Below the pieces are notes generated by a model that had not been told where the DNA came from, did not search any database, and saw nothing but the letters and a program-made list of their open reading frames with translations. A DNA stretch of 64,000 nt from an uncultured Lentisphaeria bacterium (GTDB taxonomy: Bacteria > Verrucomicrobiota > Lentisphaeria > Victivallales > UBA1829), in contig CASDPB010000039.1 of assembly GCA_949282305.1 (NCBI GenBank), positions 62,001 through 126,000 on the forward strand. The letters run 5' to 3'. The translations under genes and the position numbers were made by a program. Shown here piece after piece: positions 52,105 through 60,567 of the stretch; within the stretch, counting starts at the first letter, position 1, and each line of letters starts with the position of its first letter.

Positions 52105-52866
52105 ATGTCAGGTCATAGCAAATGGGCGAATATCAAGCACAAGAAGGAAGCCTCGGATAAGAAGAAAGGCAAAATCTTTTCAAAGCTCGCTAAGGAGATT
52201 ATGGTCTGTGTAAAGCAGAGCGGCAAGGACCCGAATTCAAACCCGCGTTTGAGAATGGCCCTGATTGAAGCCCGCTCCGCCAATATGCCCCGTGAAAATA
52301 TTGACCGTGCCATCAAGAAAGGAGCCGGGGAGCTCGGCAATGTTGTTTACGAGGAGATTGTTTATGAAGGTTACGGTCCGCAGGGCACCGCGATTATTGT
52401 CGAGTGCCTGACAGACAACAAAAACAGAACGATCGGCGATGTGCGCATGACGTTTGACCGCAATAACGGCAATCTCGCCGCCAGCGGAGCGGTCAGCTGG
52501 ATGTTCCAGAGAAAAGCGCATTTTGTCATTACCGATGAAGCGAATGCCGATGAGGAAAAGCTGATGGATATTGTGCTCGACGCCGGCGCGGAAGACATCG
52601 AAGTGGAAGACGGCATGGCGGAAATCTGGGCGGCCCCGGAGGCATTTACCGAGATTGCAAAGGCTTTGGAAGATGCCGGAATTGCAACGTCCGAGTCCGG
52701 CATCGTGCGCCGTCCGGACAATACCGTCGGAGTGAATGATCTCTCCACAGCCCAGCAGATTCTGCGTCTCGTGGACAAGCTGGATGATCTTGAGGACGTT
52801 CAGGCGGTGCATCACAATGCGAATATTGCAAGCGAAGTCCTTGATGAGATTGACGCTCAGGAGTAA
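52105..52866 (+). CDS. yebC: YebC/PmpR family transcription/translation regulator
   Basis: A widely conserved 253-residue protein with the family start MSGHSKWANIKHKKEASD and the internal NMPRENIDRAIKKG and TFDRNNGNLAASGAVSWMF blocks. Members act as DNA-binding regulators or, as shown more recently, help ribosomes pass Pro-rich stretches; which role applies here is unknown. ruvC follows by 18 bases, the classic yebC-ruvC arrangement. It has its own promoter upstream at 51984-52012. Confidence 0.96.
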   Translation: MSGHSKWANIKHKKEASDKKKGKIFSKLAKEIMVCVKQSGKDPNSNPRLRMALIEARSANMPRENIDRAIKKGAGELGNVVYEEIVYEGYGPQGTAIIVECLTDNKNRTIGDVRMTFDRNNGNLAASGAVSWMFQRKAHFVITDEANADEEKLMDIVLDAGAEDIEVEDGMAEIWAAPEAFTEIAKALEDAGIATSESGIVRRPDNTVGVNDLSTAQQILRLVDKLDDLEDVQAVHHNANIASEVLDEIDAQE

Positions 52867-52884
52867 GTCCCGGAATCAGGCGGA

Positions 52885-53391
52885 ATGGTTATTCTCGGAA
52901 TAGACACGGCGATCCGCCGTACCGGTTACGGTGTGGTGCGGATGGAGGGAAATCAGATTCACGTGCTGGACTGCGGGGTAATCAGGAATGCCCCGACCTT
53001 GAAACACAGCGAGTGTCTGCGCCGCATCTATTTGGGAATTCAGGAACTGGTCGATACATTCAAGCCGGATGCCGCTTCCATTGAAATGGCGTTCGTGGGC
53101 AAGAATGTGAAGACAACGATGATTTTGAGCATGGCGCGCGGGGCGGCGATTGCTTCCGCGGCGACTGCCGGTGTTCCTGTGTATGAATATTCGCCGAAAA
53201 CGGCGAAAAGGTCGGCGGTCGGCATGGGAACCGCATCCAAGGAACAGGTCGCTTCTGTTCTGGCTGCGGTCTGCCATCTGGAGGTTTCGGGGATTCCGAA
53301 CGATTCCACGGACGCGCTGGCGCTGGCGGTTTGCCACGGCAATATCGCCGGAAGACCGGAACTTGCGGCACTTCTTGCGGAATCGCTTTAA
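52885..53391 (+). CDS. ruvC: Holliday junction resolvase
   Basis: Cuts Holliday junctions during recombination. The 168-residue protein carries the four catalytic acids D7 (LGIDTA), E67 (SIEMAF), D140 and D143 (NDSTDALALA). It follows yebC by 18 bases. ruvA and ruvB, which often follow, are not present here; psd comes next. Confidence 0.95.
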   Translation: MVILGIDTAIRRTGYGVVRMEGNQIHVLDCGVIRNAPTLKHSECLRRIYLGIQELVDTFKPDAASIEMAFVGKNVKTTMILSMARGAAIASAATAGVPVYEYSPKTAKRSAVGMGTASKEQVASVLAAVCHLEVSGIPNDSTDALALAVCHGNIAGRPELAALLAESL

Positions 53392-53424
53392 TTTCAGAAG
53401 GTAACAATTACAGAAAGAAAATTT

Positions 53425-54168
53425 ATGAAATTAACAGAGTATGGCAGAAAAGAGTGGCTCAGAGCGACTGTCTGTGCAATGGTGCTCCTGATTCTTTGTG
53501 CGGTTCTGGCCGTAATTGTGAACGGGAGAGCCGGAAGCTGCCTTGCCGTCTTTGTCATTGTCGTATGGGCGGCTTTCGCGGCGTTTTTCCGTGACCCCGA
53601 ACGCAAAATCCCGTCCGATGAAAAGGTGCTTGTTTCGCCTGCGGACGGTGTGGTGCGGGATATTGAGCTGATTCCGAACAGCAACTGCGGCAATGAGGAA
53701 CTTGCCAGATTGTTTGAAGGGAAGGATATGCTCCGGATTGGAATTTTCCTTTCCGTTTTTGATGTGCATCTGAACCGTGCGCCCTGTAAAATGACGGCGA
53801 AATTCACTTCGTATAAGCAGGGGTGTTTCCACGATGCGCGCGACGGGCGTGCCGCAAAGGAGAATGAGTCACTGATTATGGGCGGCGTCGGAGAGATTGA
53901 CGGGAATGAGTTTCCTGTCGCCGTGAAGCAGATTTCCGGTGCGATTGCGCGCAGGATTGTCTGCCCTGTCTCGCCTGGCACCCAGTTGAAGAAGGGGGAG
54001 CGTTACGGCATGATCAAATTCGGCTCAAGAACAGAACTTTATCTGCCGGTGAAGAGTAATTTTGAACCGACGGTCAGCGTCGGCGACCGTGTATTCGGGG
54101 GAATGACCGTGATTGCCAGATTCTGCATGAAGCAGGATACGGCGTCCGTCCCCGTTCAGAAAAAATAA
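53425..54168 (+). CDS. psd: Phosphatidylserine decarboxylase (short PSD-A type)
   Basis: Converts phosphatidylserine to phosphatidylethanolamine. The 247-residue protein has two N-terminal membrane helices (about 15-55), the VSPADGVV segment, FLSVFDVHLNRAP and the self-cleavage site FGSR with the pyruvoyl-forming serine S201. This is the compact form. pssA follows 31 bases downstream, so the two enzymes of PE synthesis are neighbours. Confidence 0.95.
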   Translation: MKLTEYGRKEWLRATVCAMVLLILCAVLAVIVNGRAGSCLAVFVIVVWAAFAAFFRDPERKIPSDEKVLVSPADGVVRDIELIPNSNCGNEELARLFEGKDMLRIGIFLSVFDVHLNRAPCKMTAKFTSYKQGCFHDARDGRAAKENESLIMGGVGEIDGNEFPVAVKQISGAIARRIVCPVSPGTQLKKGERYGMIKFGSRTELYLPVKSNFEPTVSVGDRVFGGMTVIARFCMKQDTASVPVQKK

Positions 54169-54199
54169 GTTCCCGTGCAATCATAACAATGGCGGTAAA

Positions 54200-55036
54200 A
54201 TGAAACAACATTTCAAGGACCTGATCAAACGCAACCGCTGGATCAAATGGGTTCCGAATGCGTTGACGCTCGGCAATTCCCTGTGCGGATTTGCGGCAAT
54301 TCTCTATACGCTTCAGGTTTACGAGAAGATGATGTACCGCGACGGTTCCGACGGAATTGAGAAGATTTTTGCATTCAGCGCGTGCATGATTCTGTTTGCG
54401 ATGGTGTTTGACGCGTTTGACGGGTATGCCGCGCGGCTCCTGAATGCTGCGAGCCTGCATGGAATCCAGATGGATTCCCTGGCGGATATGGTGACGTTCG
54501 GCGTGGCTCCTGCAACGCTGGTCGCCGTCATGGCGCATTCGATGCGTTCCCTTGCCGGAAATCAGTTCCGTCTGGTCTGGTGCCTTTGCGCCATTTATCT
54601 CGGATGCGCCGCTCTGCGCCTTGCCAAATACAATGTCCATGCGATTCTGGAAAAGAAAAGCAGCGACAAGTTTTCCGGGCTGCCTTCTCCCGGCGCCGCG
54701 GGCGCAATCTGCAGCGTGACGATTTTTTATGCTCTGGAACAGCCGCAGGACGGTTCCGCCATGGTGAATCTGATTTCCTTTCTGCCGTATTATACGGCGA
54801 TTCTCGGTTTTCTCATGGTCAGCACGATTCCCTACCAGCATTTCGGAAAATGGCTGTTTTCGATTCCGCGCAATAAAAAGCGGATGCTGATTGTCTTCAT
54901 CGTATTGGCGGCATTGTGCATTGAACCCGCCTGGACCGGCGTGATCCTGATTAACGGATATATTATCTGGGGACCGATCGCATGGTTTCTGGTGAAGGTC
55001 GGCGTATTTAAAAATACGGAAGAGACCCGCATCTGA
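54200..55036 (+). CDS. pssA: CDP-diacylglycerol-serine O-phosphatidyltransferase
   Basis: Makes phosphatidylserine, the substrate of the preceding enzyme. The 278-residue membrane protein has the CDP-alcohol phosphotransferase signature D71-x2-D74-G75-x2-A78-R79-x8-G88-x3-D92-x3-D96 (DAFDGYAAR ... GIQMDSLAD), and LPNALTLGNSLCG-like VPNALTLGNSLCG near the N-terminus, followed by several membrane helices. It lies in a same-strand run with psd, nth and the DUF374 gene. Confidence 0.95.
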   Translation: MKQHFKDLIKRNRWIKWVPNALTLGNSLCGFAAILYTLQVYEKMMYRDGSDGIEKIFAFSACMILFAMVFDAFDGYAARLLNAASLHGIQMDSLADMVTFGVAPATLVAVMAHSMRSLAGNQFRLVWCLCAIYLGCAALRLAKYNVHAILEKKSSDKFSGLPSPGAAGAICSVTIFYALEQPQDGSAMVNLISFLPYYTAILGFLMVSTIPYQHFGKWLFSIPRNKKRMLIVFIVLAALCIEPAWTGVILINGYIIWGPIAWFLVKVGVFKNTEETRI

Positions 55037-55053
55037 CGGAAGGGAATCAAAGC

Positions 55054-55725
55054 ATGGCTGTTTCCAGAAAGAAAGCAGAGGAACTGAAACGGAAACTTGC
55101 AGAGATGTACGAAATTCTGCTGGAGACCTACGGCCCGCAGAAATGTTTCCTGGTGCACGAGACGCCGTTTCAGCTTCTGGTGTCTACAATTCTTTCCGCC
55201 CAGTGCACGGACAAGATGGTGAACCGGGTGACGGAACCTTTGTTCAGGAAATATCCCGGGCCGGCGGATTTTGCGGAGCTTGAGTCTGCGCATCTTGAGA
55301 AACTGATCCATTCCTGCGGCTATTACCGTGCCAAGGCGAAGAATATCATTGCGGCGTCCCGCGCCATTGTGGAGCGTTTCAATTCACGGATACCGGATAC
55401 TATGGAGGAGCTGACTTCACTGCCCGGAGTGGGCCGCAAAACAGCGAATGTCGTTCTGGCGGATGCGTTCGGAGTTCCCGGGCTTCCGGTTGACACCCAT
55501 GTGAAACGGATCATGAATCTGGCGGGAGTTGTCAAGTCCGAGGTGCCGGAGAAGATTGAAGCGGTTCTCTGCGCTCACCTCGATCCGGAAAAATGGGGTG
55601 AGTTTTCACATCTTGTGATTATCCATGGGCGCAGCCGCTGTCCGTCAGGGCGTCCCGACTGCAGCCGTTGCGAGATCCGTCATCTCTGTGCCCATGGCTC
55701 GAAAGTGTCCGGGGGCAGGTCATGA
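55054..55725 (+). CDS. nth: Endonuclease III
   Basis: A base-excision repair glycosylase/AP lyase for oxidised pyrimidines. The 223-residue protein shows the helix-hairpin-helix LTSLPGVGRKTANVVL with the catalytic Lys, the catalytic Asp in LPVDTHV, and the C-terminal 4Fe-4S cluster ligands C196-x6-C203-x2-C206-x5-C212. The stop codon overlaps the next gene's ATG (ATGA), so translation is coupled. Confidence 0.96.
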   Translation: MAVSRKKAEELKRKLAEMYEILLETYGPQKCFLVHETPFQLLVSTILSAQCTDKMVNRVTEPLFRKYPGPADFAELESAHLEKLIHSCGYYRAKAKNIIAASRAIVERFNSRIPDTMEELTSLPGVGRKTANVVLADAFGVPGLPVDTHVKRIMNLAGVVKSEVPEKIEAVLCAHLDPEKWGEFSHLVIIHGRSRCPSGRPDCSRCEIRHLCAHGSKVSGGRS

Positions 55726-56387
55726 CCCTGAAACAGCGATTCCGTCAGATTAAAAAGTTCCCGGACTGGATTTACTGGCTTCCCGCCAGATTTCTTTCTC
55801 TGCTCCGTCATACCATGCGGACGGAGATTGTTGACCCGTTCGGTGTGATTGACGCAAAGAGTCCGCCGGCGATTACCGTGACCTGGCATAACCGCCTTCT
55901 GTTTTTTCCCGCGATGTTTGCGAAATGGGAGCGGGAGCATACCGTGGCTGTCATCAGCGCCTCGCGCGACGGGCAATATATCGCGGATCTGGTGAAGCAG
56001 TTCGGCATTGAGAGCGTGCGCGGTTCAAGTTCTCGCAAAGCGGTTCAGGTTCTGCACGGCGCCATGAAAAAGATCATCCGGGAGAAGAAATACGTCAGTT
56101 TCACTCCCGACGGTCCGCGCGGTCCGAAATATGTCATGAGCCGCGGCCCGATTCATCTTGCCAGTGAAACAGGCGTCAAAATTCTTCCCATCTCCGTCAA
56201 TTATTCGTCATATTGGGAACTGGGCAGCTGGGATCGCTTCCAGATACCGAAGCCATGGGCGAAAATCACGCTCAGATTAGGGGAACCCGTCATAATTCCG
56301 CCGGATTTGACGGATGACGAACTGGAAAAATGGCGCCTGGAAGTTCAGCGGCGGCTGAATGAAATCTCGGAAATTCCCGAAGACTGA
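55722..56387 (+). CDS. DUF374 family lysophospholipid/KDO-lipid acyltransferase-like protein
   Basis: A 221-residue protein of the DUF374 branch of the LPLAT superfamily. It has TWHNRLLFFP (the HxxxxD-like site in altered form), ASRDGQYIADLV, the RGSSSRKAV motif and FTPDGPRGPKY. Such proteins are thought to acylate lipid A precursors or phospholipids; the reaction here is not established. ATG 55722 overlaps the nth stop by four bases. It is the last of the plus-strand run and converges on the gene at 56469. Confidence 0.85.
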   Translation: MTLKQRFRQIKKFPDWIYWLPARFLSLLRHTMRTEIVDPFGVIDAKSPPAITVTWHNRLLFFPAMFAKWEREHTVAVISASRDGQYIADLVKQFGIESVRGSSSRKAVQVLHGAMKKIIREKKYVSFTPDGPRGPKYVMSRGPIHLASETGVKILPISVNYSSYWELGSWDRFQIPKPWAKITLRLGEPVIIPPDLTDDELEKWRLEVQRRLNEISEIPED

Positions 56388-56468
56388 CCGGTTTTGCCCG
56401 TGCGGTCCGGATCGGCGGTAGAAAGTGCACCGGGGACGGAAATGCTCTTCCGGATATTTGCGTGAATT

Positions 56469-57296
56469 TTATTTGCCGGGCGCCTGAGCCGGGATCAGCG
56501 GTACTTTTTCTGAATCGGTGAAACGGATGTAGAAGAAACATTGCCATGAATTATAGGCACACTTCACGAGAACCGTATGTTTTCCCTTTGTCAGATTTAC
56601 CTTGACCTGTGCGGCATCTGCGCTGCGCAGCGTTTTGGGTCCGGATACGAAGACCTCTCTGCCGTCAAACCAGACTTTGACATCATCTCTGCCGCCGATC
56701 CAGAGAATCGCATCGGGATAATCCTGATCGACTTCCACCTCGGCGAGCGCATAGAACGCGGCTTTGCCTTTCAGTTTTTTATAAAGGTCGCTGACTGTGA
56801 TTTTCCCATCCAGCACAAGACCTGTTCCCGTCTGCCATGAAACGCCTTCCGGGACAGGTGCGGACACTGTAAGGGCGCTCTCATTTTTCACACATTCCGT
56901 CAGAATTGCTTTTGCCGGTGTGAATTCTTCCATGGTATTGCCAAGTTCGAACGGTCCGAGAACCGCCCAGTCCAGCACGTACATGTTCTTTTTGAATTTC
57001 TGCTTTTCCGCATTTTTTACAAGTTTTACAACAGGAGGCGCAGTTGTTTTTTCCTTTGAGACCCGCAACTGTGCCGCGGCAGCCATTCCGCCTGCGCCGA
57101 TTACTTTTGTCAGTGTTTTTTTCTTCTTTTTCTTTTCCGCTTTTGCCGCTGCGCTCTGATCCACCTGGATATTGCTTCCCTCACCGACTGCGATCAGGGC
57201 TGTGTTGATGACACCGGAAGTCATGTTTTTGGAAATCGTGAAGAGTGCGGCGAGAACGACAAAGACGATCAGAAAAGAAATGTAGATTTTTTTCAT
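56469..57296 (-). CDS. Membrane-anchored protein with a PA14/GLEYA-like C-terminal domain
   Basis: Function unknown. The 275 residues have one N-terminal membrane helix (about 4-22), a linker with a run of seven lysines (about 56-62) and Ala/Lys-rich sequence, and a C-terminal beta domain (about 110-270). That domain contains LGPFELGN, ILWIGGRDDVKVWFDGREVF and LTKGKHTVLVKC, a pattern seen in PA14-like or exported sugar-binding domains of planctomycete-group proteins. The DDxxxVWxDG segment is the visible match. It lies 29 bases after the small lipoprotein gene on the same strand. Confidence 0.65.
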   Translation of the reverse strand: MKKIYISFLIVFVVLAALFTISKNMTSGVINTALIAVGEGSNIQVDQSAAAKAEKKKKKKTLTKVIGAGGMAAAAQLRVSKEKTTAPPVVKLVKNAEKQKFKKNMYVLDWAVLGPFELGNTMEEFTPAKAILTECVKNESALTVSAPVPEGVSWQTGTGLVLDGKITVSDLYKKLKGKAAFYALAEVEVDQDYPDAILWIGGRDDVKVWFDGREVFVSGPKTLRSADAAQVKVNLTKGKHTVLVKCAYNSWQCFFYIRFTDSEKVPLIPAQAPGK

Positions 57297-57325
57297 GACA
57301 AGCCTTCTGTTTTTTATGGTGCCTG

Positions 57326-57673
57326 TTATTTTGTTCTGCTGGTGTCATAGACCCCGGTATTGAAGGCAGGTCCCCAGCCGATGACCTTGCCGTAATCGTC
57401 AAAGGCAATCGGTGTGCACTCGTCGCGTGTGACAAGCCCATCCATCCACCTCTGATTGGTATAGTAATAAAAAACCTTGTCGCTGCAGTAAGTTTCACCT
57501 GCAACGGGCGGACCCATGATCTTCAATACCTGTTCCTTATCCATGCCGACGCGGATTTTTGCAAGATTTGCCGTATTGGTCTCCATCTCCTTATAAACGG
57601 CACAGGAGGACAATACAGCCGTCATTCCGGCGGCCGCCGATAATATCAATAATGTTCTGACTGAATTTTTCAT
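57326..57673 (-). CDS. Small SmpA/OmlA (BamE-like) or DUF3192-like lipoprotein
   Basis: A 115-residue lipoprotein with a signal ending in LSSC (C24). The mature part has LAKIRVGMDKEQVLKIMGPP, the typical helical-turn repeat of the SmpA/BamE fold, then VFYYYTNQRWMDG and TPIAFDDYGKVIGWG. In other bacteria this fold helps the outer-membrane protein assembly machine or inhibits enzymes; no role can be assigned. It is nine bases after the RluA gene on the same strand and 29 bases before the next. Confidence 0.75.
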   Translation of the reverse strand: MKNSVRTLLILSAAAGMTAVLSSCAVYKEMETNTANLAKIRVGMDKEQVLKIMGPPVAGETYCSDKVFYYYTNQRWMDGLVTRDECTPIAFDDYGKVIGWGPAFNTGVYDTSRTK

Positions 57674-57682
57674 AATGCCATA

Positions 57683-58636
57683 TTATACACCAAGACAGCG
57701 ACAATACAACCCCGATAAGTCATTTGGAAGCGGAGCTTTGAAAATAATTTTCTGATTTGCGTAAGGACAGAGGAAGGAAAGTTCCGAAGCGTGGAGTGCC
57801 TGACGCCCGACCAGGAGCCTTGCGGAGTCCGATTCCGTCATCCTTGATTCGATGTAGCGCAGGTAAATTGCGTCATCCGGACCGTAAAGTTTGTCACCTG
57901 CCATCGGATACCCGAGCGAACAGAGAGTTGCGCGAATCTGGTGCAGACGCCCGGTTTTCGGGATCGCCTCCACGGCGCTCAGTTCTCCGTCCGTTCCAAG
58001 CAGACGGAATTCCGTCCGCACATGTTCCGAACCATAACCTGCTTTTTCGGAAAAACGCCGTTTTTTACGTACCCTGGATTTCCTGTCATCTGAGAGAAAG
58101 CCGTCCGCAACCAGCGTTTCCGGGAATCTGCCGAATACGAATGCAAGGTATTTCTTTTCCGTTCTGCGGCATGCGAACAGTCCGGAAAGAGTGTTCGCGG
58201 CATCTGCATCCTTTGCGGCGATCGTAATGCCGGACGTTTCACGGTCGAGGCGGTTCACGATATGAAGTTCCCCGTATTTTTCACGGAGGAGATACCATAA
58301 CGTATGCTTGAAGAAACGCCCCGAGGGATGCGCCGGGAGCTGCCCGGGTTTGTTGATGACCAGATACCGTTCCGATTCATGAATCAGCGTCCATTCTGTA
58401 TCGACTTCCGGTTCTTCGGTTTTTCCCGGGTTGAAAGAAAGTCTGTCGCCGGCGCGCAGGATCTTCGACGCGCGAACCTCGCGGCCGTTGATCTTGAGTT
58501 CTCCGCGCCGGATCGCCTCCTGCCACTCATTGCGTGAACGGTAAGTGAAACGTGTCCGGAGAAACAGGTCGAGCCTGAGCCCGTCCGCTTCGGGGGAGAT
58601 GATGCTTTCGACAATGCGCTGTTCCTCAAAGGACAT
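57683..58636 (-). CDS. RluA family pseudouridine synthase
   Basis: Converts uridines in rRNA or tRNA to pseudouridine. The 317-residue protein has an N-terminal S4-like domain (DGLRLDLFLRTRF, LKINGREVRASKILRAGDRL) and the catalytic Asp motif HIVNRLDRETSGITIAAK. The FPETLV and TGRLHQIRATLCSLGYPMAGDKLYG blocks are typical. Which RNA is modified is unknown. It is the first of a three-gene minus-strand run with two envelope proteins. Confidence 0.93.
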   Translation of the reverse strand: MSFEEQRIVESIISPEADGLRLDLFLRTRFTYRSRNEWQEAIRRGELKINGREVRASKILRAGDRLSFNPGKTEEPEVDTEWTLIHESERYLVINKPGQLPAHPSGRFFKHTLWYLLREKYGELHIVNRLDRETSGITIAAKDADAANTLSGLFACRRTEKKYLAFVFGRFPETLVADGFLSDDRKSRVRKKRRFSEKAGYGSEHVRTEFRLLGTDGELSAVEAIPKTGRLHQIRATLCSLGYPMAGDKLYGPDDAIYLRYIESRMTESDSARLLVGRQALHASELSFLCPYANQKIIFKAPLPNDLSGLYCRCLGV

Positions 58637-58701
58637 GAAAAATCCTGACTGAAAACGGAGGAAAATTGTATTTCCCCGCAGAAAATGGAGTCACCGGAAT
58701 G

Positions 58702-58751
58702 AAAAAAGAGGGCATGGAAAAACTTTCCTCGAAAATCCTGTCCATGCCCTC
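58702..58751 (-). terminator. Intrinsic terminator after ilvD
   Basis: On the minus strand GAGGGCATGGA and TCCATGCCCTC form a perfect 11-bp stem (58708-58718 with 58741-58751) followed by a T run (plus-strand A run 58702-58707). It closes the ilvD gene 12 bases past its stop. Confidence 0.85.
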
Positions 58752-58763
58752 AGTTTCCTGTTT

Positions 58764-60446
58764 TTAATCGAGATCGGTCTTCAGAACTGCGCCGGTGTCG
58801 GCGCTGGTTGCCAGAAGAGCATACTTCCTGAGCCAGGAGGAAGTCGTAGTGGGTTTGCGCGGCTTCCATGCGGCTTTTCGCCTGGCAAGTTCCTTTTCCG
58901 GAACGTCAAGAGTAATCTTTCTTGCGGGGATGTCGATTTCGATCATGTCGCCGTCTTCGATCAGGGCAATGGTTCCGCCCGCGGCGGCTTCGGGGCTGAC
59001 ATGTCCGATACAGGCACCGCGTGTGCCCCCGCTGAAACGTCCGTCCGTGACCAGCGCAACTTTTTCACCGAGTCCGCGGCCCATAATGTAACTTGTCGGC
59101 GCAAGCATTTCCTGCATTCCGGGGCCTCCCTTCGGTCCTTCATAACGGATCACGACCACATCGCCTTCTTTGACTTTTCCGGCAAGGATGCCGATTCCCG
59201 CGTCTTCCTCGCTTTCAAAGACTACCGCGGGGCCTTTGTGCTTGAGCATTTTCGGCGAGACACCGGCGGTTTTGACGACGCAACCTTTTTCCGCAAGATT
59301 GCCGAACAGAATGGAAAGCCCGCCGGATTTGCTGTAAGGATTGTCGATCGTATGAATCACGGCGCCGTCCGCGTCTTCCGCGGCGTTGACAAGTTCGCCG
59401 ATAGTTTTTCCGGAAACAGTCATCTTGTCGGGGTTGAAGAAAACGCCTTTCTGTTTGATGACCTCCTTGAGAATCGCCATGATTCCGCCGACGCGATGGA
59501 CGTCTTCGATATGATAGTTGCAGGAGGGAGAGACTTTGCAGATATGCGGCGTGCTCTTGCTGATCTTGTCGATTTTTGCAAGGTCGAGCTTGATTCCTGC
59601 TTCGCGGGCGACTGCGAGCGTGTGCAGAATGGTGTTGGAACTTCCGCCCATTGCCATGTCAAGGGTCAGCGCATTGTGGAAGGCGTCGGTGTCTGCGATG
59701 TCACGGGGGAGAGGTCCGTTTTCCTTTGCCATTTCGACGATGCGCTTTGCGGCGGCCTTCCAGAGTTTTCTGCGGTCATGGCTGGTGGCGACGATGGTGC
59801 CGTTGCCGGGCAGGGCGAGTCCAAGGGCTTCGCAGAGACAGTTCATGGAGTTTGCCGTAAACATGCCGGAGCAGGAACCGCAGGTCGGACAGGCTTTCTT
59901 TTCCAGTTCGTCGAGTCCCTTCTGGTCAAGCTGTCCGACTTTCATTTTGCCGATTCCCTCGAAGATGGAGATCAGGTCGCAGGCGGTGCCGTCGGCAAGT
60001 TTTCCCGCCTCCATCGGTCCGCCGGATGCGAAGATGGTCGGGATGTTGACGCGCATTGCGCCCATGAGCATTCCGGGAACGACCTTGTCACAGTTCGGGA
60101 TGCAGATCATGGCGTCGAACGGATGCGCCGTTGCCATGGATTCCACGCAGTCGGCGATGAGTTCACGGCTGGGGAGGGAGAACTTCATTCCCTGATGTCC
60201 CATGGCGATGCCGTCGCAGATGGCGATGGTGTTGAATTCAAAGGGGACACCGCCTGCTTTGCGGATTTCGTCGCAGATATATTTGCCGACCTTGTTGAGA
60301 TGGCAGTGTCCGGGGACAACCGCGGAATAGGAGTTGCATACGCCGATGAAAGGCTTGGAAAAATCCCGTTTTTTCAGACCCGTCGCTCTGAACAAAGCTC
60401 TGTGCGGAGCTCTCTCGACGCCGCTCTTCATGATGTCACTTCTCAT
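58764..60446 (-). CDS. ilvD: Dihydroxy-acid dehydratase
   Basis: Converts dihydroxy acids to 2-keto acids in valine, isoleucine and leucine synthesis. The 560-residue protein begins [18 protein letters not shown], the usual start, so ATG 60446 is chosen with AAAGG upstream; the frame stays open to 60500 without need. Iron-sulphur ligands lie in [13 protein letters not shown] and [15 protein letters not shown], and [22 protein letters not shown] marks the C-terminal region. A terminator lies directly downstream. Confidence 0.96.
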   Translation of the reverse strand: MRSDIMKSGVERAPHRALFRATGLKKRDFSKPFIGVCNSYSAVVPGHCHLNKVGKYICDEIRKAGGVPFEFNTIAICDGIAMGHQGMKFSLPSRELIADCVESMATAHPFDAMICIPNCDKVVPGMLMGAMRVNIPTIFASGGPMEAGKLADGTACDLISIFEGIGKMKVGQLDQKGLDELEKKACPTCGSCSGMFTANSMNCLCEALGLALPGNGTIVATSHDRRKLWKAAAKRIVEMAKENGPLPRDIADTDAFHNALTLDMAMGGSSNTILHTLAVAREAGIKLDLAKIDKISKSTPHICKVSPSCNYHIEDVHRVGGIMAILKEVIKQKGVFFNPDKMTVSGKTIGELVNAAEDADGAVIHTIDNPYSKSGGLSILFGNLAEKGCVVKTAGVSPKMLKHKGPAVVFESEEDAGIGILAGKVKEGDVVVIRYEGPKGGPGMQEMLAPTSYIMGRGLGEKVALVTDGRFSGGTRGACIGHVSPEAAAGGTIALIEDGDMIEIDIPARKITLDVPEKELARRKAAWKPRKPTTTSSWLRKYALLATSADTGAVLKTDLD

Positions 60447-60534
60447 TTTTTTACCTTTCAATATGGCTTCAATGGTTGAAATTTTGCCGTAAAATGCCAT
60501 AATAACTGGTTAATTCTGTTTTACGGTGTATTGT

Positions 60535-60562
60535 AATATAGCATATTTTACATGGAGAACAA
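60535..60562 (-). promoter_or_regulatory. Promoter for ilvD
   Basis: On the minus strand TTGTTC (60557-60562) and TATATT (60535-60540) are 16 bases apart, with an extended TGC before the -10. It overlaps the region just before the divergent ffh start. Confidence 0.55.
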
Positions 60563-60567
60563 TAAAG

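Noticed and set aside
59001-60479. Long open frame on the plus strand opposite ilvD
   Set aside because: Shadow of the ilvD codon pattern; IlvD is certain and shows all its motifs.
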